DNA from: Tamarix chinensis
Taxonomy: Eukaryota > Streptophyta > Magnoliopsida > Caryophyllales > Tamaricaceae
Length of the DNA: 64,000 nt
NCBI GenBank assembly: GCA_030549775.1
Contig: CM060171.1
Location: 8,280,289 to 8,344,288 of the forward strand
Direction of reading: 5' to 3'
Program-made: the position numbers and the translations under genes
Shown: piece after piece, positions 47,558-58,526 of the stretch
How positions within the stretch are numbered: position 1 is the first letter of the stretch
How the letters are laid out: every line of letters begins with the position of its first letter
The notes under the pieces: model-generated
Database searches by the model: none
What the model saw: the letters and a program-made list of their open reading frames with translations, nothing else
What the model was told of the DNA's origin: nothing

Positions 47558-50155
47558 ATGAGTTGCAGACAAGACAGAGTAGTAGATAGAACCGATGGTC
47601 GTCATGTTAGTGCTCCTTCATGACGTAACAAAACTGCTAATGAGCAACCTGCGTCGATGACTCATCTGAGAAATTTTGGAAAGAGTATTACCAAAGGATT
47701 ATGAAGAGGTAAAAAATATGGTGAACAAGAACCAGAAGAAACTCAGAACAACAAGAATATGTAGAAGTTCCTAAACAACCAAGGTCTAGTAAGTAAGGTC
47801 CTAAATTTCCAACATTTGAAGACTATGTAGGTTGTTCATCATTTGTGGCTGATGTTGGCATTTTGGGGTTCGGAGGGTACGTAGGTTCGGGTGTAGGAGG
47901 TTTGGGGGTTGGAGGTTTGGGGTATAGAGGTTCTAAGGTTGGAGGTTCGGGGATAGGAGATTTGGGGTTTGAAGGTTCGGGGGTTGGAGGTTCTAGGGTT
48001 AGAGGTTCTAGGTTGGAGGTTCGGTGGTAAAAGGTTCGGGGTTTGGATATTCGGGGGTTGGAGGTTTGAGGTACAGAGGTTTGGGGGTTGGAGGTTCCAA
48101 GTTTGGAGGTTTTCCATTATCTACAAACTATATAGATTTTCTTACCTCACCGACACTGCCTGCCATAGGAGTACCATCATCCTCAGTTTACCCGTCTACT
48201 GTTGGTGGCTCTAGATCATCATTAGATTTGCCAGCATCATTACCCCGCATTGTTGGTCAAGCATCACCATCAAGTTATGTGCGTAATGATGATGATGGTG
48301 GTGGTGGTGATGATGATGAGGAGGAGGAGGAAGAGGAAGAGGATGATGATGATGATAGAGATGATAATGATAGGGATGCTGGTGATGCTGGTGATGCTGG
48401 TGATGATAAAGAGACTATACAATTGAAGGATGAATAGTACTTGCCTGGGCCATGTCCCGGAGGTCTAATAATCCCTGATTTGATTCCAAGCTTTGGCGGT
48501 CACGCATCTTTATATTTATGGTTAGGAAAGACAAGTTTATCATATTCATTATTTCTTAATTCTTATTTTATATGTAATCAATCATATATATGCATTACAT
48601 TTGTTTCTTTTATTTTTTAGGATCGGGGTTGTCCCAAGATCCACATAAGGCAATAGGTTTTAAAAAGTTTTCTAGGAAGCATCAATGAGAGGATGTTCGC
48701 TCTAATACAACGAACAAGATTATCATACCTTCCATCCTACACATTTGAGCATGTGAACGTGCCGCTTATTTCAGCATTTATTGAGAGATAGCAACCAGAT
48801 ACTAATAGCTTTCATATGCCATAGGGTGAGATGATAATCACCCTTTTAGATGTACATCGTATATTAGGACTACGAGTTGATGGTCATCCATTACATTTAG
48901 AGATGACAGCGGACACGCGTGGGCAATTGATTGGTGCAATGTGTGCCTTGTTTGAGATGGAGGAAATTCAAGTGAATGAAGTCACTCGAAAGGGCAGGCT
49001 TTCATTTAAATGACTACAAGAAGTATGTGAATCATACCGGTTAGGGGATAAGGAAAAATCGATCAGGTATATATTATGGTTGATCGGCTTATCGTTATTT
49101 GTTGATAAGACGGTTGATAAAGTTAATCCATACTATCTTATTTTTCTTCAAGATCTTAGCCGGGTTGAAGGTTATGCATGGGGTGCAGCCACACTTACTT
49201 TTTTATATCGACAATTTGGTATGGCTTCTAGAGCTGACGCTACTCAAATGTCAGGATGTGTCACTCTATTACAGATAATTTTATAATTATCATATATATA
49301 CATATATTATGTACTCTACATTAGTTATGATTCTAACAACCAAATATTATAACAGACGTGAATATATGAATACTTTTCGAGATTTGGAGTGGAACGATCT
49401 AAGTATGATCCAGACCATCCTCGTTGTATGAGGTGGTCTTGTGGACAGAAGTTTGATAATAAATTGGAGACGCTCGAGTACTTTTGAGCAAATATTGATC
49501 TTATGCCTGCATCAAAGATATGCTAAAAACATTATATTGTTATGTATTATGTTTGTGATATCCATATTTAGTTTAATTTTTTGTGAAAGGTCATTTGGGA
49601 TCAGTACGGAGTAGCTAATCCATATAGACATTGTCGTATGACATTCTATCCCAATTGTTTATATTGTTAGGAGAAAGCTGAACCGCATCTGCATATGCCA
49701 GATAGAGTGACACGATAATTCGGATATACACAAGTGATCCCTGAGGAGCCTATCAAGCCCACTAGAAACACATACAAAGGTCATTTCTTCAAGAAGTACA
49801 AAGTTTACTACGCAAACATGCTTAGCCAATGGTTCTTGACGTATGAACACATATTGGGCCCGGATATTTTTGGACCAGCGGCTGAATACCCATGAGATGT
49901 GGCTAATGATTATATGGATTGGTATGTTCCCAGAACTCATAGGTATGTATTAGCAATGGTGGAAGAATATTTGGCAGAGCATGCGAAGGATGATCATCAA
50001 ATTCCAACCGAAAAACGTCTGAACAAAGCACGTAAAACTATCCATCGATTGTATTGGAGGGGAGAGCCAGCTCCAAATTACGAGCAGCTAGTTACATGTA
50101 TCGAAACCCTTGTGTGTGATTTAGGAGTTACTCTACCTGGGCGTGACCATTTGTA
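47558..50155 (+). pseudogene. Plant mobile domain (PMD) protein of the MULE
   Basis: An ATG at 47558 opens a charged N-terminus, then a glycine-rich repeat (47860-48110) and an acidic run of Asp/Glu (about 48290-48400). The PMD follows: PGGLIIPDLIPSFGGH, an 86 base intron (48535-48620), then ITLLDVHRILGLRVDGHPL, YILWLIGLSLFVDKT, WGAATLTFLYRQF, IYEYF, EPHLHMPDRV, FGYTQVIP and DYMDWYVPRTHRYV, ending at the stop at 50155. This is the order of the family that includes Arabidopsis MAIN and MAIL1, also carried by plant transposons. Stops interrupt it where the family has W, Q or R, and the second intron donor is AT for GT. The N-terminal frames are uncertain. Confidence 0.8.
47860..48110 (+). repeat. 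Short tandem repeat ggaggttcgggg in the PMD N-terminus
   Basis: Units of about 10 or 20 bases (ggttggaggttcggggnt) are repeated some 15 times with drift. They encode Gly-rich peptide in one frame. Confidence 0.8.
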
Positions 50156-51048
50156 ATGACCTTAATGTATTATTGTATTGTTATGTACTCTGATTAAAAT
50201 ATGTTTGTTACAACTAATGCCAGGTGTTGTTTTTATTTTACCATTGATATATGGGATTTATATGTTATTTTCCTATTTGTGTTGAAATTTTATAAAGAGA
50301 TAACGAAGGAACAAGAAACACGGTACCCCCGTGTTTCATAAACACGACCCGTGTTATTCTGTCAACACACAAAATCTCAGTTTTCAAAATTAAGCATTTG
50401 GCATAGAATTCAAGGAAAAATACGGAGGTACCGTATTTCCCACCACGGATTGAGTTTTTCTTAAATTCTGTAACCGTTCCTGCGAACTTTTCCTTAATAT
50501 ATTTATGAAGTTCTAAATTATTATGAGTTTTTAAAGGTCAATGTTAAATCATTTAGAATTTGTCTTTTCTCTATGATTATTTGATATTCTAATTCCCAAA
50601 TCAATATGTTCCTATCCTTATTCATTAATTAGCGAGTAAAGTGTTTTATTATATATCCATAGTTTAGATCTTCATGAAAGAAATCTATGCTATTGCATAT
50701 ACCATTCCTTGTGGGTTCAACTCCTGCTAGTCATCTACTACGTAATTGAAAATTAGGATTTATTTATTAAATTTATCACGTACATGTTTTAAAGGATGTA
50801 AACACAAATAATAAAAAAAGAAAAAATTACAACAATTCTACATTAAAGTTGAGTCCGAAGATAGAGGATGAGGGTCTTGTGTGCCATTATGTACCAATGC
50901 GCGCCATTGTAGGAATCTTGAAGAATATTGAGTATTCCACGTTGAAATGCTGCTATCACGGTATCTATTCCAATTTGCATGTATTAGTGGGAGTGGAAAA
51001 TTTTCTAAAATATATACCTATCAAACACACAAATATTATGTTAGCCAT
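50156..51048. other. Gap between convergent MULE genes with three short hairpins
   Basis: Hairpins lie at 50317-50335 (aacacgg / ccgtgtt), 50341-50355 (aacacg / cgtgtt) and 50419-50437 (aatacgg / ccgtatt). They sit just after the PMD stop. The right part may hold a small last exon of the transposase-OTU gene on the minus strand. Confidence 0.5.
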
Positions 51049-51567
51049 TCATATAATATTGAAATGGAAAAAAACTTCATAAAAATTAATGCTCACCGAT
51101 ATGTAGTGACTCATGTCTTGTAAGAAACATATAGTGACTTCATTTTCAGGACCTTGAATTCCGTGTTGTGCCACTAAAGGTAGGAATGAACTGCACATAT
51201 TCAATAAGTAATATGCGAACAACACACAATAATGGGTTGCAATGACATGACCAATATCAGGCATCTCCATCGAGTGTGCCATCGGAGCTGGCCCTTCCCA
51301 GTGGGCAATAGTATTAAGAACTTGATCAATGATGTCATATACAAATACATTCTCATACAACTGTCGTCTGGCCAATATCTCGTGATATAAGTCGGTAAGA
51401 ATCTGAACCCACCTTGCTTCATCTCCTAGTATAATAGAAGCCAATGCTCTGAAGCCACAATTCTCATTTCCTAATACATTGCACCGGTTACTAATATAAG
51501 GAACTATATGTTGATTCATCTGAGTCACGTATGGAAATTGAAATTGGTCTGATGAAATAAATGCCAA
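51049..51567 (-). pseudogene. OTU cysteine protease-like domain of the MULE protein
   Basis: This is the C-terminal part of the same frame, after a stop at about 51593. The catalytic cysteine is kept in NCGFR. The family's D-G-N-C reads N-E-N-C, so the aspartate just upstream is changed. MPDIGHVIA and a late SHYI stretch match the plant MULE-associated OTU group. A donor-like TCG|GTGAGC at 51096 suggests one more short exon. Confidence 0.75.
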
Positions 51568-53875
51568 TTGTCGTCCTCGACCCCGACCTTGACCCTAACG
51601 TTGAGTTGATCTCGAACGACTATAAAATTGTTGTTCTGTATACTCCCAACTAGATTTTTCCCTTCTGATGGAGTTCCTTGGCCAACCCCTATGCTGCCAT
51701 ACCAGTGGCTCGTGGAGAGGTGTTCTCTGGGGAAATGTAATATTAAATATTTCTCTGGCCAACTGATTCTGTATTTCTGGTGGCTGGCTCATAACAGATT
51801 CCATGGAAATATAAAGTAAATGAGATGCAACCTCTAATGGTTCTTGGGGTGTCGGTGGACTAATTGACCCATCTATGTCGAGTATTTTCCAAAATGGATG
51901 AATAGCCGACATGAGGATTGACATGTAGTTATGAATGTATGTCTTAATCTCATACGTACAATGCATGTAACATCCGCATAAATCATCATCGACACCAAGA
52001 TAATCAAGTCTCTGACACTCTTTGTTGACCAACTCCATTGCATATAAAGTAACATGGACCCTCAAATTCTCATAAAGGGAACTTGTAGCAAAATAAAGAG
52101 TATTGAACCGAGACCTCTCCAGCAATGCTTTTATCTCATCATGTTGCAATTCCAGGAATGCATGCATTTGTTTGTGCACTATATTGAAGCTGCCCCATGA
52201 TGTCTCTAGAAATCTCTTCGAATATCCATGAGCACCTTCAACCCTATTCATAAAAAAATCAGTATATGACTTTATCAACATAACAGAAGTTAAAGCTGCT
52301 ATACTAGGAGATAAAATATAAATCATACCTATTCGCTGTAATCTAATGGATATGAAACACGTCACCAAAGAATGCGGCAACAATTTTATGTTTATATGGT
52401 TGTAGCCAATTCGTCATTAGATACGAAATTAGGCTCGTCATCCTTCTATAATCTTCCTCCAATGACAATAGGTGTTCCTCGTATGTTTGTTCATTCATGT
52501 CATCTATCAATTTTTTCCATCGCGACATAAAACCACGTGCGAATGATGAACGGCTAGAAACTTTCTTACACCTTTCCTCTACATTCTTATTAACATGAAA
52601 CCTACATAATAAATATTTTGAAGTAGGAAAAATATGTTCCACAGCTAAAATAAGAGCAAGTTCTCGGTCGGTAATAATGGTGGTTGGAAGCATACATGGA
52701 TCCATTAAGGTCTTCAATCTCTCAAGTACCCTAAAATAATTTTCCTCATTTTCAGATGACATGTATGCACATGCAATGTTGAAATTCAATTATGTTGGTA
52801 TTAGTCCAATAAATTCAAGTAAAATCATTCCATATCTATTCCTCTTATACGTGCAATCCACTTGCAAAACAAAAGGAAATGCACGTAAAATATTAACAGA
52901 TACGGGATGTATAAATAGTTGTTTACTTATTACGTTTGATTGCGGCTCACTTTGATGCCGCTGAAAATAATGATTCTCAACCAACATACTGATAACATGT
53001 TGTAACATTGTTTAACCATCCATTTCTTCAGACCTAAGCTTCTGTCGAGCATTATAAATATGCCTTCTCATACTTACATTTCCTTGAAATTGTTTTTTAA
53101 GAAGCGGTATGATTTGTCGTGGATTTACATTAGCTGTGATAAGTTCATCAACAAATTGAACTTTATTTTCTATTAACTTACCAAGAACAGCATGCCCTTG
53201 GTCATAATTTATCATTTCGTGATTGTGTGTCATGTTCCTAACTAATACTTGTCATCCACCATTATTATTTTCAATGCCAATAATAAAAAAAGGACGATCA
53301 TTCTTTTTAGAATATGTATTACGTACACCTTCTGTATTTGTAGGTATAGTACGGACGTACGTTCCACTTCTTTTACATCTTATTGAGACTCTACCTGCCT
53401 TTATACCATTTCCTTTTCTTGAACCTTTGATAATCAAAATCATCTTATGAGTTCTACCCATTTTTTTAACCCATGTCACAAGTTCTTCTCTATCTGAAAA
53501 TATTTGATCTATTATAAAAAATCTCTGATAATTTTGAGTCGTAAAATATTTATTCTCCATATCCTGAAAAAAAGAGTTTACCATAATAATATAATAATTA
53601 AAAAAATACTAATTTCATCAAACTAAATTTGTCGCCACAATTTACAATACTAAAAAAAAAATTCTTACCTCTTCGTCAAAGTAGTAATTAATATTGGGAG
53701 AATTCATTTGTACATCTTCTGCGTATCCATAACTTCTCGGTATTATAAATCTATCATCGTAGTATGATGGGGTTGTGACCCCATCTTCGTAGTTCATCGG
53801 ACTTCCAAACTCATCGTACCTTGTCGAAGTTCCAAACTCTTCGTAGTTTGAAGAAATTCTAAATTCATTATTCAT
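51049..53875 (-). pseudogene. MULE transposase fused to an OTU protease domain
   Basis: Exon 1 is 53669-53875 (MNNEFRISSNYEEFG..); intron 53564-53668. Exon 2 is 52329-53563; intron 52244-52328. Exon 3 runs on from 52243. Removing the introns puts everything in one frame with five stops and no frameshift. A FAR1-like N-terminal block (SDREELVTWVKKMGR) precedes the MULE catalytic core: VDCTYKRNRYG (first Asp at about 52857) and ITDRELAL (second Asp at about 52668), then LLCRFHVNKNV and NRVEGAHGY across intron 2. The SWIM finger has C-X-C (CGCYMHC) but lacks the C-X-H half. After PFWKILDIDG and an RGRGR linker comes an OTU domain (NENCGFRALASIILGDEARW, MPDIGHVIATHY). MULE proteins cut and paste DNA in the nucleus; OTU domains remove ubiquitin. 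Confidence 0.85.
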
Positions 53876-54780
53876 TCTAAGTGTTTAAAAAATATTGTTA
53901 AATTTTTATCTCAACATTCAACAAAAAATTCCTACTCTGCAGAATAGAAATGATGAGTTGAAGAATATAAATGATAAGTTGTTCGTTTATATATAAGGAT
54001 TCGAACAGAAACTACAATAATTATACACACATTTGAATCGAATATAAATTACAATAATTATATACATACCTACGCTGTAACCTGCACTTCTAACAAAAAT
54101 TTTTTTTGCTCCCTACTTTTACTAGAACCACGTATTATTTGCAATAATTTGATTCGAAAAGATTTACAACAGTAAATTCATAAAAATGTCTGACGAGAAC
54201 CATATATTCTATGTAATAATTTTATTTGAAAAGATTTACAATAGTATACTTATAAGATTGTCCGATAAGAACCATGTATTGTATGTAATAATTTGATTTG
54301 AAAAGATTTTGAATAGTATAAGAATTTAAACTTATTCTTAAAGAAAACGATTGTTATCAGTATATAATTTACATATTTAAAAAAATATGGTGGAACGGCA
54401 CGAATTGCCGATGTTTGATGTAGGGGAATGGGGTGGTGTGTCGTAGAAAAAGAATATTTTATCCATATCTTTAGGCACATGTTTTCTGTCGATTAAAATT
54501 TTATTTTCCAAATAACAATACTGCGCAATTTCCTCTAAGTGAAACAGTATAAATTTGATTCGAAAAGATTCGAAACAGTGAAATAATGACTACGATAACC
54601 TATACTTTTGACAAAAAAAATATTTGCGTGGAAGTGAACCATATATTATTGATTTGAAAATAATAGTTAGTATATATAATTTATATATTATAGATATATT
54701 TATAATAGATATTGATTAAAATTATTTTTATTTACAAATAATTTATATTAGTTAAGAAAATTAAAATAGGATATTGCTAT
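53876..54780. other. 5' flank of the transposase gene
   Basis: AT-rich with repeated gtaataatttgatttgaaaa words at about 54137, 54212 and 54282. No gene. It would contain the transposase promoter. Confidence 0.5.
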
Positions 54781-55205
54781 ATATAAAACAATCTTTTTAT
54801 GTGAAGCAGATGAAATTTTTTTGGGTGGATTCGATAAGATTATCCATGGAATATGGCCGGCTTTGGCAAAATTAGTTGATTATAAAATGAAGCAGATGAA
54901 ATTTTTTGGGTGGCTTCAACAAGATTATTCGTGCAATGGATATGTCAATGGTCGATGGTATGTGGCGGCTTCAGCAAGATTGATCGATGATACATGGTTG
55001 GCTTCGGCATAATGGACCGATGGTTATGGCCGGCTTTGGCATGGTCGGTCGATGGGTCTCGACCGGCCTCGGCATTTTGTGCCGATGTCAATGGGTATGT
55101 TTCGGCATATTTTGCTGATCCTAACGGTAGTCTACGACGACGGTAAGGTCACTTTAGGAATTTGCTTTCCACCGACTAAAAGTTTATTTCCTATATAATA
55201 ATACC
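54781..55205. repeat. Right terminal region of the MULE
   Basis: Here ggcttcggca / gccgatg words recur every 30-60 bases, e.g. cggcattttgtgccgatg near 55070. They resemble the palindromes of the left end. The outer part (55150-55205) is the inverted partner of 45322-45400. Confidence 0.65.
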
Positions 55206-55414
55206 CAATAATAAAAGTGGTTCAGGTGTATTGTCCTTGAGAGGTGCTTCAGACCGTTCCACCATTTTAAGAATAGTGGCTTATGAGAATTTTTGCTCTG
55301 AGAGGTGTTGCGTCCGTTCTACCTGATAATAATAGTGGCTAAGGTGTGTCGTTCTTGAGAGGTGTTTTAGACCGTTCCATCGATTTAAGAATAGTGGGGC
55401 CTCTGAACTCAATG
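55206..55414 (+). repeat. Hairpin modules of LTR-F, right part
   Basis: Cores ttccaccattttaagaatagtgg and ttctacctgataataatagtgg follow at ~60 base spacing. This completes the block broken at 45321. Confidence 0.65.
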
Positions 55415-57094
55415 TAAATAAAATATTAGAATATAATATATCTATATGGAGACTAGAGAGACCTAGAAATCAGTATCTACCTGACACTATTTTATATTAA
55501 CGTATGTATGCTTGCTCTCTGTTATGAACTCATGCATTATGTGTAATCCTACTTCAACTATACTGTTACCTTACTATGTACATTGTGTACTGATTATTTA
55601 TTTCATATGTCCTACTCATTTTCGCGAGTAGATGACCCAGATGTCTTTCTGTCGGTCAAGGCTAACCTAGTGGACGAGTTTGTAGCCTTTGATGATTTAT
55701 ATGTGGATGAATGATTTTGGTATTAAGTTTTTGAGCGTAGAGTCATGTTATCCGAATGTTTGTTCTAACCGGATACCGTTTTGGACTCTTAGATTATTGT
55801 ACTTGGAGTAAACATCCAAAAATTTATCTAATGTTTATGGGAGTTCCCTTAATTTCTATTTATCATGTTTTACTTTCTAATTATTTTGCCTTGTCATTGA
55901 TGTGAGGATGGTATGGTAAGCCAAACTTATGTCAATTACAGTGGTAACACTCTACTAATTGATAATACGCCTCCCCTTAAAATAAATTTTTTTAGTATTA
56001 AATTTTGGGGGCGTTACAAAAAGGGGAGGAGAGAAGAAGAAAGGTGAGGGTTGTAGCTAGGAGCGAGGGAGGTAGATGGTGAGCTTTGGTGGTGGAGTTG
56101 CGTTGTTTAGGGCAGTTGGTCAGCTAGGGGGGTTGGTGGTTGATGAAAAAAATAGAGTAGGGTGAGGAGAATGAAGAAGGAGAAAGGAGGCAAGGGAGTT
56201 CACTGCTGCCAGAATTTGAATGAGGCCATGGAGAAGGAGGAAGAAGAAGGAAGAAAAAAGGAGCAGAGAGGAGGGTGAGTGTAAGATGATGGTTAGGGGC
56301 TACAAGAAAAAGGAATGGTGTAGGCAGAGTTGGGGTGCAGGATGTGGGAGTGTAGGGGATTAACGTGTAAGCTGGGGCAGAGAAGGTGCAAAAGGGAAAA
56401 GAATGAAGCTTACGTGAGTGGGGTGCAAGGGATTGTTTAGGCTTAAAGAGGAAGGGGGAGTAGGCATGCATGGGGTGTTGGTTCAGTGTAGGGAAGGAGA
56501 GTGTAGATAGGGGTGTTTGGGGCATTGCATACATCACAAAGGGCATGGAAGAAGGTGAAGAAAAGAATAAAAAAAAGATGGGTGATGGGCTAGACTAAAC
56601 TGCACAACCCAGGGGAGAGGAGGAAAAAAAAGTGGGTTGGGTTGAGCGCAGGGAGAAGAAAAAGAAAAAGAGAAGGAAAAAGGAAAAAAGAATAGAAAAA
56701 AAAAATGGAAAGGGGGAAAAGAAAGTAAATTTAGAGTTAGAATTAGAATTAGGTTAATTTTAGGATTAAGATGTAATTAATTGTATCCAGATTTAGGATA
56801 TCCAATTACAAAAATAAACCAGGTAAAATTATCAGTTTATGGTGAATTTAAATAAAATAAAAAAGAAAAAATAATTAGAATAATTTTATTAAAGAATTTA
56901 TTTGGGTTAACAAAAATAATTAAGCTAAAATTTAAGGTTTAGGTTTTCAAATAAAAGGTTAAACTTTCAAAAGTAAAGTTAGAAAATTTTGGGATGTTTA
57001 CGTCATTGAAATTTGCAGACACCCACCAAAAAAAAGACTATCGATCGTCTCATAAGAATGGCTTATCATCTTAGCAAATCTACAATTAAGTTGA

Positions 57095-57300
57095 CATAAT
57101 ACAATTAAACACAAAATCTCCTATGTCCTTGATAGAATTCAAATGGATGTATGTGAACCATTTAAATATACTCTAGTATGTAATGATGCATCAATGTACG
57201 ATCTCATATTATATTTGGCAACTGATATTGTTTTATTGGCACAAAAGTGAATAATCACCCAATTGGGATAATAATGCATTATTACTCCTTCATGCCGGAA
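57095..57300 (+). pseudogene. copia integrase fragment
   Basis: The plus strand reads RIQMDVCEPFKYTLVCNDAS and, after small changes, YLATDIVLLAQ. This matches the start of a copia integrase core (RIQGDICGP..GPFRYFMVLIDAS) with a small deletion. The flanks are unrecognisable. Confidence 0.45.
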
Positions 57301-57395
57301 GCAAAAATACCTAGTACACTCATTCAACATATATTTGATCGACATATCCTTGTTAGAGAGGTACGGAACTTATATGTTAATATGCATGTAAAGGT

Positions 57396-57416
57396 TTATA
57401 TATATATATATATATA
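57396..57416. repeat. (TA)n microsatellite
   Basis: About ten TA repeats just before LTR-H. Confidence 0.9.
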
Positions 57417-58127
57417 AAACATATCACATTATCTGTAATCCCTCAAAATTTTAGAAAACCTATAATTAAATAAATATCTTTTATTTGAAATAAATTAGCT
57501 TTTAAAATTATTTAGTTTAATTATTTTATTGATTTTGAGTATGTAAATTTGGATAGGAGTATTTAATAAATTAAAAATAAATATTTTTTATTTTATCATA
57601 TTATTTTTATTTAAATAATTTCTCAAACTAATATTTTACCAAAATTAGCCTTTTTGAACCAATATATCAAATTATATTGAATTAAATTATTAAATTAAAA
57701 ATTTATCAAAACTATTATATTTTATTATTTTATAAATTAAATTAAATTATTTCCTCCTATTTTTCCTTTTCCCTCTCTTTCCTTTTTCTTTTCCTTCTCC
57801 TTTTCTCCTTTTCCTCCTTCCTTTCTTTTTCTTTTTTCTTCTTTTCCTGGGTCGGGCTGCCAGGCTGCCTCTCCTCCTTGCGCCTGGGCCAGCAGCCCAT
57901 TCTCCCCCACCCACACGCATAACCGACCCAGCCAGACCAGCCTCCTTCATTTTTTTTCTTCTCCCCCCTGAACCGGGTCGGCCGCTTGTTTTTTTTTTCT
58001 TCTTATGCGTAGGTCGGGTCTCCCTCCCCCTCCCTTCTTTCTTTCTTCTTCGATCACCCCGAGACCCCGACCAGTCCTCATCACCATACTTGCCGCCATG
58101 CCCGACCACCGAGACACCGGCCATCGC

Positions 58128-58275
58128 TGTAACACCCCCAAATTTACTACTGAAAAATTTCGTTTAAATCAGAAGGTTTAGCGGAAGCGAAAGAATTAAA
58201 ACCATAAACTTGGGGGTATTACCGCCACACTTAGTACCAGACCGGTTCACTCCTACCGTTCCGATACTAAGTGCT
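58128..58275 (-). other. Two 3'-terminal stems of LTR-A'
   Basis: Plus coordinates 58128-58145 pair with 58206-58223. A second stem is cacttagta/tactaagtg around 58228-58273. Same arrangement as 22099-22244. Confidence 0.7.
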
Positions 58276-58526
58276 AAGGCTAAACTAAACAATCGTTAAG
58301 TAAGAGTCATCAAAAAATAGGTCCATAGTTAACATAGACCATTCACGAAAACCACGAGTCAACAACAGTTAAAATATCGTTAAGATTACAACTTAAGAGT
58401 ACGGTTTCAAAACAAGAAGCGTAGTACAAAATATAGCTAAATGAAACAGATCCCAAGGGACCAATATCCGGATTGCCTACTCACTCAAGTCAGGACTTCC
58501 ACCCCAAACAATATACGATCTTAAAC

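Larger units (their letters stand above)
45322..55205. mobile_element. MULE (Mutator-like element), ~9.9 kb, with PMD and transposase-OTU genes
   Basis: The ends are diverged inverted repeats: the left ttattatttagaaaac.. ctatatagaaaacaat and the inverted right ggtattattatataggaaat share order and spacing. The flanks cagataata (45313-45321) and ca-ataata (55206-55213) match the uninterrupted module of LTR-F, giving a ~9 bp duplication with one base lost. Inside are a plant mobile domain gene on the plus strand and a transposase fused to an OTU domain on the minus strand, convergent. All are inactivated by point stops. Confidence 0.8.
43251..56018 (+). mobile_element. LTR-F: solo LTR, ~2.9 kb, split by a MULE
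   Basis: It begins tgtaataccccaaatttt and ends ttttgggggcgttaca. The flanks gaagg and aaaag are a poor duplication. The visible layout is AT-rich start, pyrimidine-rich part with a CTT microsatellite, a gttggtaagga donor-like word near 44660, and hairpin modules at 45076-45321 continuing at 55206-55414. The MULE lies exactly between two halves of one module. Confidence 0.75.
41241..57002 (-). mobile_element. LTR-G: possible minus-orientation LTR hosting LTR-F
   Basis: The right part (56019-57002) looks like the 5' half of a minus LTR: purine-rich on the plus strand, then AT-rich, then ..ttttgggatgtttac, an inverted TGTAAACATCCC. The left part (42930-43250) is G-rich and similar in style to 14400-14900 of LTR2. 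The 3' border at 41241 (tgtgacgacttgaatcc, then ttttactata) is a weak match to LTR1, and no target duplication was found. Confidence 0.35.

Noticed and set aside
47839..48117. 92-codon minus frame rich in PNLQ/TSNP
   Set aside because: Antisense of the PMD N-terminal repeat.
56124..56546. 140-codon minus frame, Pro/Ser/Phe-rich
   Set aside because: Purine-rich (plus) part of the LTR-G-like sequence; no domain.
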